Origin: Ahrensia marina
GTDB lineage: Bacteria > Pseudomonadota > Alphaproteobacteria > Rhizobiales > Rhizobiaceae
Assembly (NCBI RefSeq): GCF_001293565.1
Contig: NZ_JXMU01000003.1
Span: 124,001-188,000 of the forward strand
Direction: 5' to 3'
Length of the DNA stretch: 64,000 nucleotides
Shown here piece after piece: positions 8,677 through 17,619 of the stretch (within the stretch, counting starts at the first letter, position 1; each line of letters starts with the position of its first letter). Position numbers and translations under genes: made by a program. Under the pieces are notes generated by a model that saw nothing but the letters and a program-made list of their open reading frames with translations, was not told the DNA's origin and did not search any database.

Positions 8677-9717
8677 ATGCCTAAACCTAGTTTCAAACTC
8701 GACAAATATTCCGCAGTAACCGCTAAGATCGCTGATGAGGCTCTTTACGGTAATACAAATGCCGCAGAGCCAGCCAAAACACTCGTTTCGCAAGGCCATC
8801 TTATGCTCGCACTGGAGCTTGCCCACAGCGAGTTCAAACGCGATGTTGATCCGGAAATCATTGTCGCCAGATTAGCCAAAAACTTACATGAATTGAGAAG
8901 GGACGCAGGGCCTGCTGTTTGGAAAGCACTCATTCCTGTTGCGCAACAACATCCTGTCAGCGAATATTTGCAACAGGATCCGTTTACAAAATGGTCATTT
9001 GAAAAGCCGCGCGGCTATTCTGGCGATGCGACATTGCTCGATATCTATTATCAGCACAAAAGTGCGGATGATATCATCGCTCAAGCTACTGAACTGGGCC
9101 GTGAAATTTATCACTATACCAGTAATGCTGACAGTTCGGTTGCCGGTCGCGAGCGGTGCGAGATTTTGACTGACTATGTTGATAAAACGGCTGCGGATCA
9201 CCCGAATGCAGAAATTCTCTCCATAGCCTGTGGGCATTTGCGCGAAGCTGAAAAGTCAGAAGCGCTCAAAACAAATAGCCTTAAGCGTTGGGTTGCGCTT
9301 GATCAGGATCCGCAAAGCCTCGCGACAGTGCGCCATTCAAATCCGGGCAATGCTGTGCAGCCGGTTGAAGGTTCTGTCCGTGGGCTTTTGGGTCGCAAAT
9401 ATGATCTGGGACAGTTTGATCTGGTTTATGCGTCCGGACTGTATGATTATCTGACTGTGCCGATTGGCGTGCGCTTGATGCAGCGCTGTTGGGATTTTGT
9501 CCGTCCGGGCGGCAAATTCCTGTTTGCTAATTTTAGCGATGAAATCAAAACCGACGGCTATATGGAAACATTCATGGACTGGCCGCTAATCCTGCGCAAT
9601 GGCAGCGACATGGAAGAAATCGTGAATGGCAGCGTTGACCGCAATTCAATCGATCTGAATGTGTTCTACGGCTCCAATAGAAATATCGTTTATGCGGAAG
9701 TCACAAAGCTGGCCTGA
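8677..9717 (+). CDS. SAM-dependent methyltransferase, PhcB-like
   Basis: This 346-residue protein has a class I methyltransferase core in its C-terminal half: motif I is ILSIACGHLREAE (about residues 181-193), the acidic residue follows in WVALDQDP, and later come FDLVYASGLYDYL and VRPGGKFLFANF. The N-terminal part is helical and carries the segment KPRGYSGDATLLDIYY (~109-124). As I recall, a KPxGYxGD segment of this kind is common in proteins annotated as extracellular-factor (3-hydroxy fatty acid methyl ester) synthases such as PhcB of Ralstonia. A role in making a fatty-acid methyl ester signal is possible but not shown; partner genes phcSRQ are absent here. A good terminator follows. Confidence 0.7.
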   Translation: MPKPSFKLDKYSAVTAKIADEALYGNTNAAEPAKTLVSQGHLMLALELAHSEFKRDVDPEIIVARLAKNLHELRRDAGPAVWKALIPVAQQHPVSEYLQQDPFTKWSFEKPRGYSGDATLLDIYYQHKSADDIIAQATELGREIYHYTSNADSSVAGRERCEILTDYVDKTAADHPNAEILSIACGHLREAEKSEALKTNSLKRWVALDQDPQSLATVRHSNPGNAVQPVEGSVRGLLGRKYDLGQFDLVYASGLYDYLTVPIGVRLMQRCWDFVRPGGKFLFANFSDEIKTDGYMETFMDWPLILRNGSDMEEIVNGSVDRNSIDLNVFYGSNRNIVYAEVTKLA

Positions 9718-9743
9718 TTAAACACACAAACCCGATAATTTTT

Positions 9744-9790
9744 ATGCCGCTTCTTCAAACATCGTAATCGGAGAGGCGGCATTTTTATTT
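9744..9790 (+). terminator. Intrinsic terminator after the methyltransferase gene
   Basis: ATGCCGC (9744-9750) pairs with GCGGCAT (9776-9782). The stem can continue inward with CUUCUU against GAGAGG including two G-U pairs, and it is followed directly by TTTTTATTTT. Orientation fits termination of the plus-strand methyltransferase gene. Confidence 0.75.
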
Positions 9791-9859
9791 TCAATGTGCC
9801 ACTTTCAGGCGCGATTCTGTACCGTGCGGTTGCGGCTGATTAATCCGTAATTTAGTCGA

Positions 9860-10531
9860 CTATAATTCCTGCTGGGCACTCAGCCACTTCATGTAATCAT
9901 CGCCGGTATTGTTGATGTGCAGTCGGAGTAGTTCGCAAAACTTCTCAACATTATTGCGGCCAATCAGTTCGTGCAGTTTGGCGTGCATTTGGAGTGAGTT
10001 GTTGACAACGACATCTGAATCCTGTGCCCGTGTCCGCAGAGCGCCGATCTTCGTGGCTATCAATTTATATGCATCGATAAGATAAGGGTTTGAGCCATAT
10101 TTCAATATGATGTCATGAAACTCGGAGTCCAGCACCCGATACTCCGCACGGTCTCCGGCTTCCAATGCCATGCGCATTTTTGTAACGACATCACCGATTT
10201 CGCCTGCAAAAGCGTCGCGGTCCCCTTTGAATGCGTTTTTCACTGCTTCGATCTCAAGCAACTCACGAAATGTGCGGATAGCCTCTATTTCATTTTCATC
10301 AATATGGAAGATGGATGTTGCTTTTTGCGGGTCGATTTTCACCAAGCCTTCTCGTTTGAGATTAAGCAATGCTTCGCGCACAGGCGTCTTGCTTATGCCC
10401 AGCATCTCGGAAAGACGAAGCTCAGAAACATGATCGCCCAGCTTTAAACGTCCGTCCACGATCGCGTTGCGAAGCTCTCGTGACGCCATTTCTGCTAATG
10501 ATTCCGGTCGGTTAAGGCGATCTAGCTTCAC
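9860..10531 (-). CDS. GntR-family transcriptional regulator, FadR/FCD subfamily
   Basis: A 223-residue regulator with the N-terminal winged helix-turn-helix LRLSEMLGISKTPVREALLNL (roughly residues 39-59) and a helical FCD ligand-binding domain containing YRVLDSEFHDIILKYG, where Asp and His normally bind a metal near the ligand. It is divergent from the sugar-acid dehydratase operon, and a 16-bp palindrome lies between them, so it most likely represses or activates that operon in response to the substrate. It is only distantly similar to the other GntR protein at 5767 by eye, consistent with separate ligands. Confidence 0.9.
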   Translation of the reverse strand: MKLDRLNRPESLAEMASRELRNAIVDGRLKLGDHVSELRLSEMLGISKTPVREALLNLKREGLVKIDPQKATSIFHIDENEIEAIRTFRELLEIEAVKNAFKGDRDAFAGEIGDVVTKMRMALEAGDRAEYRVLDSEFHDIILKYGSNPYLIDAYKLIATKIGALRTRAQDSDVVVNNSLQMHAKLHELIGRNNVEKFCELLRLHINNTGDDYMKWLSAQQEL

Positions 10532-10561
10532 TGTTCAATTCCCCTGTTGTCAAATAATGAT

Positions 10562-10577
10562 ATCTGGTATATCAGAT
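10562..10577. promoter_or_regulatory. Putative GntR/FCD operator
   Basis: ATCTG-GTATAT-CAGAT is an inverted repeat with 5-bp perfect arms and a near-symmetric centre. It resembles the TGGTATACCA-type sites used by FCD-subfamily GntR regulators. It lies 31 bases upstream of the gntR start and about 95 upstream of the dehydratase start, where it could control both divergent promoters. Confidence 0.6.
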
Positions 10578-10670
10578 TTCATAGATTAGATGCTAATGTG
10601 TAGGAGATGTTTACCTTGATGTTGCTGAACACGCAATTGCCGCTTGGTATAGAGTGTATGGGCGGTGCGC

Positions 10671-12389
10671 ATGACCGGTAAACAGCGTACCCTTCGATCC
10701 GCCCGCTGGTTTGAGCAGGACAGCATCCGCGGATTCGCGCATCGCCAGAGAAGTCTTCAAATGGGCTATCGCCGCGAAGATTTTATGGGGAAGCCGGTTG
10801 TTGGCATTATCAATACACATTCCGACTTGGCGACATGCCACCAGCACCTTCGCCAGCGTGCTGAAGATGTGAAACGCGGCGTATTGCGGGCAGGCGGCTT
10901 TCCGGTCGAACTGCCGACATTCTCGCTAGGTGAAGTGCTCGTAAAGCCGACGACCATGCTTTACCGCAATCTACTGGCTATAGAAACGGAAGAGCTTTTG
11001 CGCGCGCATCCGATTGATGCCGCAGTGCTGCTCGGCGGATGTGACAAGACCACACCCGGCCTGATAATGGGCGCAACCTCTGCTGATATACCTGCCGTTT
11101 TTATACCGGCAGGACCGATGATGTCGGGCAGCTTTAAGGGGCGTGCTGTCGGGGCTGGTACACATACAAAAAAATATTGGGATGAGCGCCGTAAAGGCGA
11201 AATTACGGAAAATGACTGGCTTGATCTCGAAACGGCTATGACGCGGTCGCCGGGCACATGCCAGACTATGGGTACAGCCTCGACAATGACATGCATCGTC
11301 GAAGCCATGGGTTTGGCACTGCCGGGCGCAGCTTCAATTCCTGCCGTCGATAGCGCACACCCGCGCATGGCCGCACAGGCAGGGGAAGTGGCAACCCGTC
11401 TGGCATTGCATGGCTTGCCGCTGTCCGAATTGTTGACCGAAGCGCATTTCAATAATGCCGCCGTGGCGCTGATGGCGCTTGGCGGTTCAACCAATGCCGC
11501 AATCCACCTGATCGCCATGGCGCGCCGCGCTGGCCTGACCAAATACAAGCTGACCGATCTGGTCGCGGCGGGCAAAGGTGTGCCTGTGCTGGCGGATTTG
11601 TTCCCGCACGGCTCCCATATGATGCAGGACTTTCACGATGCAGGCGGGATGCGGGCATTGTTGAGCCGCGTTCGTGAATGGCTTGATCTGGATACGATTG
11701 GAGTAGACGGTAACAGTCTTAGATCAGCGATTGAAGGCGCGCAGGTGTGGAATGATGAGGTCATCCGTCCGGTAGATAATCCTGTGACCGAGCGTCCTGC
11801 GCTTGCCGTTGTCAAGGGAAGCCTTGCGCCGGGCGGTGCGGTTATCAAGCCAAGTTCAGCCAGCGCAGAGCTTATGAAGCATGAAGGCCGTGCGGTTGTT
11901 TTCGATGGTCCTGCCGATATGGCCGCACGCATCGACCATGAAAATATCAGCAAAGACGATGTCTTGGTGCTGCGCGGTGGCGGACCTGTAGGCGCACCCG
12001 GAATGCCGGAATGGGGTAATTTGCCTATTCCGAAGCCGCTGTTGGAAAAGGGCGTGAAAGACATCGTACGCATTTCAGACTCGCGCATGAGCGGCACGCA
12101 CTATGGAACATGTATTCTTCATGTTTCACCTGAAAGCGCCGTTGGCGGACCTCTTGCTTTGATTGAAACGGGTGACCGCATAGCGCTTGACGTCGAGAGC
12201 GGCCGGCTCGATCTCCTTGTTGACGACAATGAATTAAGCGCGCGGCGCGAAAAATGGCAGCCGCCAGAAGCGCCGAGCCGTGGCTGGTCTGCACTTTATG
12301 TAGCCCATGTGGGGCAGGCGGAAGACGGGTGCGATTTTGACTTTTTACTTGCTGATGGGCGTCCCGTTCAGGAACCGGAGATATTTTAA
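10671..12389 (+). CDS. IlvD/EDD-family sugar-acid dehydratase
   Basis: A 572-residue iron-sulfur dehydratase of the IlvD/Edd family. Cluster ligands are visible in LLGGCDKTTPG and SPGTCQTMGTASTMTC, and the C-terminal block ISDSRMSGTHYGTCILHVSPE is typical. The opening LRSARWFEQDSIRGFAHRQR resembles pentonate and hexonate dehydratases (arabinonate/xylonate type) rather than the branched-chain enzyme, and the true IlvD is elsewhere at 23191-25020. The reaction expected is aldonate to 2-keto-3-deoxy-aldonate. ATG at 10671 was chosen over GTG at 10665 because GGGCGG lies at ribosome-site distance; the two differ by two residues. The aldolase gene overlaps its stop by one base. Confidence 0.88.
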   Translation: MTGKQRTLRSARWFEQDSIRGFAHRQRSLQMGYRREDFMGKPVVGIINTHSDLATCHQHLRQRAEDVKRGVLRAGGFPVELPTFSLGEVLVKPTTMLYRNLLAIETEELLRAHPIDAAVLLGGCDKTTPGLIMGATSADIPAVFIPAGPMMSGSFKGRAVGAGTHTKKYWDERRKGEITENDWLDLETAMTRSPGTCQTMGTASTMTCIVEAMGLALPGAASIPAVDSAHPRMAAQAGEVATRLALHGLPLSELLTEAHFNNAAVALMALGGSTNAAIHLIAMARRAGLTKYKLTDLVAAGKGVPVLADLFPHGSHMMQDFHDAGGMRALLSRVREWLDLDTIGVDGNSLRSAIEGAQVWNDEVIRPVDNPVTERPALAVVKGSLAPGGAVIKPSSASAELMKHEGRAVVFDGPADMAARIDHENISKDDVLVLRGGGPVGAPGMPEWGNLPIPKPLLEKGVKDIVRISDSRMSGTHYGTCILHVSPESAVGGPLALIETGDRIALDVESGRLDLLVDDNELSARREKWQPPEAPSRGWSALYVAHVGQAEDGCDFDFLLADGRPVQEPEIF

Positions 12390-13150
12390 TGACGAATGAA
12401 CTCAAAGAAACGCTTTTGGCACGCAAGCGTTCGCTGGTTGGATGTTGGACGATGTTTGGCAGCCCGCTCGTCGCCGAGGCAATGGCATGGTGCGATTACG
12501 ATCTTATTGTGATTGATGCCGAGCACACGCCACTTTCCGCTATGGGCGGATTGCACTCTTTGCAGGCTGTTGCAGGAACACCGTGCCCGCCTTTGGTTCG
12601 CCTTGCTGATGACAATCCGACTATGATCAAGCAGTTCATGGATGTCGGCGCGACGTCACTCATGGTGCCGATGATTAACAGTGCGGATCAGGCGCGGGCA
12701 CTTGTCCGCTCAACCAGATACGCACCTGAAGGCAATCGCGGGGTTGCTGTCATGCACCGCGCCAGCCGTTTTGGTGCCAATGTATCCTATTCAGCAGATG
12801 CCAATAAGAATGTTTTGCTGGTCGCGCAAATTGAAACACCCGCAGCCGTTGATGCGCTGGACGATATACTTGCCGTTGATGGCATTGATGCGGTGTTTGT
12901 AGGACCTGGCGATCTATCCGCAGCGATGGGCCGTATGGGGCAGGGTGCGTCCGAAGACATAATGAAAATAATGGAAGATTGCGCCAAGCGTGCCCATACC
13001 GCCGGAAAGCCGATCGGTGCCTTGGCGCTCAATATCGATATGGCGAAGCGGCTTTTGGATATGGGCTTCGATTTTGTTCCAATCAGCAATGACATTGCGA
13101 TGTTGACCCGCGCCGCGCGGGCGACTCTTGAGGAGATTCGCGGCAAGTAA
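12389..13150 (+). CDS. HpcH/HpaI-family 2-keto-3-deoxy acid aldolase
   Basis: The 253-residue class II (metal-dependent) aldolase has the family pattern GCWTMFGSPLVAEAMAW near the N-terminus, DLIVIDAEHTP (~37-47), the metal-binding segment VAQIETPAAVDALDDI (~146-161) and GIDAVFVGPGDLSAAMG (~166-182). Such enzymes cleave 2-keto-3-deoxy acids into pyruvate and an aldehyde. Its start overlaps the dehydratase stop (TAATG), making it the natural next step of that pathway. The aldehyde would be glycolaldehyde, lactaldehyde, glyceraldehyde or tartronate semialdehyde depending on the sugar acid. Confidence 0.9.
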   Translation: MTNELKETLLARKRSLVGCWTMFGSPLVAEAMAWCDYDLIVIDAEHTPLSAMGGLHSLQAVAGTPCPPLVRLADDNPTMIKQFMDVGATSLMVPMINSADQARALVRSTRYAPEGNRGVAVMHRASRFGANVSYSADANKNVLLVAQIETPAAVDALDDILAVDGIDAVFVGPGDLSAAMGRMGQGASEDIMKIMEDCAKRAHTAGKPIGALALNIDMAKRLLDMGFDFVPISNDIAMLTRAARATLEEIRGK

Positions 13151-13173
13151 CGAATATAAGAGGAGGAGACGAC

Positions 13174-14142
13174 ATGACTAACTTGAAGAAACTTTTGACG
13201 ACAACCGCCGCAATTGCGGTCGGTGCCGCAACCATGGTTGCAAGCGGTGTGACATCGGCAATGGCCGAGTATCCGGAAAGACCGGTTACATTGATTGTTC
13301 CCTTTGGTGCCGGTGGTAACACCGATGCGGTGGCCCGTGCTTTTCAGGCAGATTTTGCCGAAGCACTTGGCGGTGAGATCGTTGTGAAAAACACGGCGGG
13401 CGCTGCCGGTACAATCGGTACTGCCGAAGTTGCGGCGTCTGAAGCAGACGGCTATTCGCTAGGCGTTATACCAATCGGTCCTTTGACAACGCAGCCGCAT
13501 TTGCGTGACTTGCCATATGACAAAGACAGCTGGGAATATGTCTGCAACATCACCAAAAACCCTATGGTTTTGCTTGTGTCAAAAGACTCACCTTTCAATT
13601 CCGTGGAAGATGTGAAAACAGAACTTTCGGCAAATCCGGGCAAATATGTCTATGGATCAGCTGGCCCCGGTACATTGCCTCACCTTGCAATGGCTGCGAC
13701 AATGGGTGCTCTCGATGTGGAGGCAAAACACCTGCCTGATAGCGGAACCGCCGACGGTATGCGCTCGATGGCATCGGGTACAATTCAGTTCTTTGCTGAT
13801 CCACCGCTCGTTCTTTCACGCTACGACGTCAAAGCATTGGCCAGTTTTACCGATGAACGTATTGAAGGTCTGCCCGATGTGCCGACGATGAAGGAGTTGG
13901 GCCACCCGCTTAATTTCTCTATTTGGGTTGGAATTGTTGCGCCAAAAGGCACGCCGGCCGATGTTGTTGAAAAACTTTCTGCTGCCTGCGGCGAAGCAAC
14001 AAAAGGACCGAACTTCACAAAGGTAACGGAATCAACCTCGACAAATGTTGAATATATGGACTCTGCAACTTTCGGCAGCTTCGTGGATTCTGAATTCGAA
14101 AAGAACGGTCAAATTCTTAAAGATGCCGGCCTTTCAAAATAG
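13174..14142 (+). CDS. tctC: TTT transporter periplasmic substrate-binding protein, TctC/Bug family
   Basis: A 322-residue periplasmic binding protein with a strong ribosome site (AGGAGGAG) and an export signal (MTNLKKLLTTTAAIAVGAAT, cleaved near AMAEYPE). The mature protein begins YPERPVTLIVPFGAGGNTD, the classic Bug/TctC start, and has VKNTAGAAGTIG and YGSAGPGTLPH segments lining the ligand cleft. It lies 23 bases after the aldolase gene and just before TctB and TctA, so the importer and enzymes are co-transcribed. It probably binds the sugar acid that the dehydratase uses. Unlike the first island, no hairpin separates it from TctB. Confidence 0.93.
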   Translation: MTNLKKLLTTTAAIAVGAATMVASGVTSAMAEYPERPVTLIVPFGAGGNTDAVARAFQADFAEALGGEIVVKNTAGAAGTIGTAEVAASEADGYSLGVIPIGPLTTQPHLRDLPYDKDSWEYVCNITKNPMVLLVSKDSPFNSVEDVKTELSANPGKYVYGSAGPGTLPHLAMAATMGALDVEAKHLPDSGTADGMRSMASGTIQFFADPPLVLSRYDVKALASFTDERIEGLPDVPTMKELGHPLNFSIWVGIVAPKGTPADVVEKLSAACGEATKGPNFTKVTESTSTNVEYMDSATFGSFVDSEFEKNGQILKDAGLSK

Positions 14143-14151
14143 GCGGTTAAA

Positions 14152-14604
14152 TTGAATAGAACTCCAAATATAATATTTGCGCTCGCCCTGTTACTTCTGG
14201 GCGGCGCCCTTTTTGCGCATAGCTTTGCAGCGCGATATGCGGCGATGGGAATCGGATCACCTGTTAATCCGGTTTTCTTCCCGCGTATATTGCTGGGGCT
14301 ATGGATCTTGCTGGGGGTAGTTATTCTCATTAAAGCGATCCGCTCGCCGGTTAACTTTAAAGAGAACACGCACCGCTGGCAGGAACCTCTTGGTATGATC
14401 GCTGCCGTGGCCGTTTCAATCTGGGCGATGCGGTGGCTGGGCTATATTGGTGTTGCCGGACCGCTTGCCTTTGCCTGTGGCTGGCTGCTCGGCTACCGCC
14501 GCTTGGTCATTCTCATCGCAATCGCTGCTTTGTCTGCCATCTTTACATGGTGGTTATTCGATCAAGCGCTTGGAATTCCATTACCGCGCTGGCGGCTGAC
14601 ATGA
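14152..14604 (+). CDS. tctB: TTT transporter small permease, TctB family
   Basis: A 150-residue membrane protein with four hydrophobic segments and the usual TctB length. It appears to start with TTG (MNRTPNIIFALALLLLGGAL); the next in-frame ATG lies about 30 residues inside, after the first membrane segment, so TTG is preferred, with AGGCGG just upstream. The segment MGIGSPVNPVFFPRILLGLW matches the loop after the first helix in TctB proteins. It follows TctC by nine bases and precedes TctA by 16. Confidence 0.85.
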   Translation: MNRTPNIIFALALLLLGGALFAHSFAARYAAMGIGSPVNPVFFPRILLGLWILLGVVILIKAIRSPVNFKENTHRWQEPLGMIAAVAVSIWAMRWLGYIGVAGPLAFACGWLLGYRRLVILIAIAALSAIFTWWLFDQALGIPLPRWRLT

Positions 14605-14620
14605 TGATCGGTAATTTCAC

Positions 14621-16108
14621 ATGATTGATATTCTTTCAGAATCATTCTGGCTTGTTCTTGACCCGCTTGTGTTTGCAACGCTGGTCATCGGCACTGCCTT
14701 TGGTATTGTTGCCGGCGCTTTACCCGGCTTGGGCTCTGTGATTGCTGTTACCATATGCTTGCCATTCACCTATTCGCTGGGACAGGTCCCATCGATTGCA
14801 CTTCTGTTGGCGGTTTATTGCGGCTCTGTTTATGGTGGCTCTATCTCTGCCATCCTGATTAATACACCCGGAACACCGCAAGCAGCCGCGACAACGCTTG
14901 ACGGTTACCCGATGGCTGTAAAAGGCAATGCGGACAAGGCGCTGGGCTGGGCAACATTTGCCAGTGTTTTTGGCGGTGTCTTTTCCTGTCTGGTTCTTAT
15001 TTTTGCCGCGCCGCAACTCGCGGCCCTGGCATTGAACTTTGGTCCGATTGAGATTTGCGCGCTGATTGTCCTTGCCTTGACCTGTATTGCCTCTGTTTCC
15101 AGAGGATCGCTTGCCAAAGGACTGCTTGCTGGAATTATCGGTCTGTTTGTGGCTGTGATTGGCTCAGATCCTCTGACCGGCGATATGCGTTACACTTTCG
15201 ATATTTTTGCTCTATCCGCTGGCTTTGACGTTATTCCCGTGGTCGTTGGCTTGTTTGCTTTGTCGGAGGTTTTTGTACGCGCTTCCGAGCCCCAAAAAGC
15301 ACAGGCGCGCATCATCCGCTATACAGGTATGATTTTGCCGGGCCTGAAAGCGTTAAAAGGACGGTGGAGCGTTCTGCTCAAAAGCTCCGGACTTGGTTCT
15401 GTGATCGGTGTTTTGCCCGGAACAGGCGCAGCAACCGCTGCCTTTATCGCCTATGCGGAAACAAAGCGCTCGTCACCGCGTAAAGACGAAATGGGCAACG
15501 GCGAAGCAGATGGCATTATTGCGCCTGAAAGCGCCAACAATGCCGTTACCGGCAGTGCGCTCGTGCCTGCACTCGCATTGGGGATTCCCGGCGATGCGGT
15601 AACGGCCGTAATGCTTACCGCACTTGTTGTAAACGGTGTAACGCCTGGCGTGCGGCTGATGGCCGACAACCCGCAAATCGTTTATGCCGCCTTTATGGCA
15701 CTGTTTTTAGCGAACCTCGTCATGTTCGTTCTGGCATTTGCTTCGGCTCGGATATTTGCTTTGGTTCTGCGCTTGCCTGAAGCGCTTTTGATGATGTCGG
15801 TCATCTTGCTGAGTATTCTCGGTTCATATGGCGTGCGCGGCAACGTCTTTGATCTCTATGTGATGCTGGCAGCGGGTGTCCTCGGATTTCTACTGCGTCT
15901 TTTCGGTGTTCCGCTTGCACCGGTTGTTATCGGCTTGGTTCTCGGACCAAAATTTGAAGTCTCTTTGCGTCAGGGCCTCATTTTGACGGACGGCAGCTTC
16001 TGGCCGTTTCTTTCGAGCCCTCTTGCCTTGGTGTTGTTTGCAGCTGCAGGCGTTGCAATTGCTTGGCCGCTTTACGCTGAAAGATCATCAAAGGGCCAAG
16101 CGAAATGA
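14621..16108 (+). CDS. tctA: TTT transporter large permease, TctA family
   Basis: A 495-residue polytopic permease with the duplicated TctA signatures IVAGALPGLGSVIAVTIC (~28-45) and SVIGVLPGTGAATAAFIA (~263-280), plus VYGGSISAILINTPGTPQ (~69-86). It is the membrane channel for the substrate bound by the adjacent TctC. The FAD oxidase gene starts within 10-65 bases of its stop, depending on the start chosen. The protein is a paralogue of the permease at 149-1693 and differs enough to suggest an old divergence rather than a recent duplication. Confidence 0.94.
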   Translation: MIDILSESFWLVLDPLVFATLVIGTAFGIVAGALPGLGSVIAVTICLPFTYSLGQVPSIALLLAVYCGSVYGGSISAILINTPGTPQAAATTLDGYPMAVKGNADKALGWATFASVFGGVFSCLVLIFAAPQLAALALNFGPIEICALIVLALTCIASVSRGSLAKGLLAGIIGLFVAVIGSDPLTGDMRYTFDIFALSAGFDVIPVVVGLFALSEVFVRASEPQKAQARIIRYTGMILPGLKALKGRWSVLLKSSGLGSVIGVLPGTGAATAAFIAYAETKRSSPRKDEMGNGEADGIIAPESANNAVTGSALVPALALGIPGDAVTAVMLTALVVNGVTPGVRLMADNPQIVYAAFMALFLANLVMFVLAFASARIFALVLRLPEALLMMSVILLSILGSYGVRGNVFDLYVMLAAGVLGFLLRLFGVPLAPVVIGLVLGPKFEVSLRQGLILTDGSFWPFLSSPLALVLFAAAGVAIAWPLYAERSSKGQAK

Positions 16109-16117
16109 CCGGTAAAC

Positions 16118-17569
16118 TTGTCACCAACTTTACAGGAAACAGGCGCACAAGATGTGGAGCACAAATCCGTCATGCTCGATGAACTGAAAGAAATCGTCGG
16201 GGAAGGCGGTTGGCGCGAAGGTCAGGACATCGCCCGTTATCTGGAGGATCCGCGTGACCGTTTTCACGGGTTAAGCCAGCTGGTTCTCTTGCCGAAATCA
16301 ACACAGCAGGTCGCGCAAATCGTATCGTTGTGCGCGAAAAACCAAATTCGCATTGTGCCGTATAGCGGTGGCACGGGCGTCGTTGCGGGCCAGCTTTCGA
16401 CAGAAGATCAAGACTATGTCTTGCTCTCAATGGAGCGCATGAACGCCATACGTGATCTGGCGCTTGAGGATGGCGCTATCATCGTTGAAGCAGGCTGCGT
16501 GCTTGCCGATATTCAAAGTGCTGCTGATGAAGTCGGTATGATGTTTCCGTTGAGCATGGCATCGGAAGGCAGTTGTCAGATAGGCGGAAACCTCGCCACA
16601 AATGCAGGTGGTATTCAGGTGCTGCGATACGGTAATGCGCGTGACCTGTGTATAGGCATCGAAGCTGTTTTACCCGACGGATCAGTATTAAGCGAATTGT
16701 CTCCTTTGCGTAAAAACAACACCGGATATGATTTGCGGCATTTGCTGATCGGAAGCGAAGGCACCCTTGGCATTATCACGGCTGCCACACTGCAATTAAA
16801 ACCGAAAAACCCTGAAACAACGACCGTGTTTTGCGGTATATCAAAGCCGGAAGATGCCGTTACCCTATTGCGACAGCTACGCATGGAGCTTGGCGATGTG
16901 CTTTCGGCATTCGAGCTTTTGAGCAATATCGGACTGCAGGTTTTGCAGGAAAAATTTCCCGAAGAAAGACAGCCGCTCGGCAGCGCGTTTGAGTGGTACG
17001 TGTTGATTGAAGCCGCCGGTGACAAAGGTTTACGTGACAATCTGGAAGGCGCATTGGGCAATGCATTCGAAAGCGGTTTGGTGCTGGATGCGGTCATCGC
17101 TGAATCATACGCACAGCAGGAAGCACTCTGGCGGCTTCGTGAAATGATGCCGGAAGCAAACCGGCTCGCAGGCGCGATCTGCAACAGCGATACATCGGTG
17201 CCAATCAGCCAGATCGGAAACTTTATTGATAAAACTTTTGCGGCAATCAATGCGATCGATCCGGCGTTGACGGTAAACTGTTACGGCCATGTTGGTGACG
17301 GCAACATCCATTGTAATGTATTCCCGCCGGACGGCATGAACAAGCAGGAAATGCTCAAAACACAGGCCGAAAAAATTGAAGCCATCCGCATGTGTATCAA
17401 TGAGACGACTGCCGCCTGTCATGGCTCCATTAGTGCTGAACACGGAATTGGCAGGCTGAAAGTCGCTGATTTGGAGCGTTATGGAAACGCAGCAAAAATT
17501 TTGGCGATGAAACAAATTAAATCTGCCCTAGATCCTCATAATATCATGAACCCCGGCGTGTTTTTCTAA
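16118..17569 (+). CDS. FAD-linked 2-hydroxy acid oxidase/dehydrogenase (GlcD/DLD type)
   Basis: The protein (483 residues from TTG at 16118) has the PCMH-type FAD-binding domain with IVPYSGGTGVVAGQ and SEGSCQIGGNLATNAGG (about residues 140-160), and the C-terminal GlcD-like domain with CYGHVGDGNIHCNVF and SAEHGIGRLKV. Relatives oxidise D-lactate, glycolate or D-2-hydroxyglutarate with electrons going to quinone or ETF. In this operon it could oxidise the hydroxy acid formed from the aldolase product (for example glycolate to glyoxylate). The start is uncertain: ATG at 16172 (MLDELKEIVGEGGW) matches the usual family N-terminus, while the TTG lacks a clear ribosome site. Confidence 0.87.
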   Translation: MSPTLQETGAQDVEHKSVMLDELKEIVGEGGWREGQDIARYLEDPRDRFHGLSQLVLLPKSTQQVAQIVSLCAKNQIRIVPYSGGTGVVAGQLSTEDQDYVLLSMERMNAIRDLALEDGAIIVEAGCVLADIQSAADEVGMMFPLSMASEGSCQIGGNLATNAGGIQVLRYGNARDLCIGIEAVLPDGSVLSELSPLRKNNTGYDLRHLLIGSEGTLGIITAATLQLKPKNPETTTVFCGISKPEDAVTLLRQLRMELGDVLSAFELLSNIGLQVLQEKFPEERQPLGSAFEWYVLIEAAGDKGLRDNLEGALGNAFESGLVLDAVIAESYAQQEALWRLREMMPEANRLAGAICNSDTSVPISQIGNFIDKTFAAINAIDPALTVNCYGHVGDGNIHCNVFPPDGMNKQEMLKTQAEKIEAIRMCINETTAACHGSISAEHGIGRLKVADLERYGNAAKILAMKQIKSALDPHNIMNPGVFF

Positions 17570-17619
17570 AGCAGGGTTCGAGCCGATTAAATTCAAACAA
17601 TTTATCTGAAAGTGAAGAC

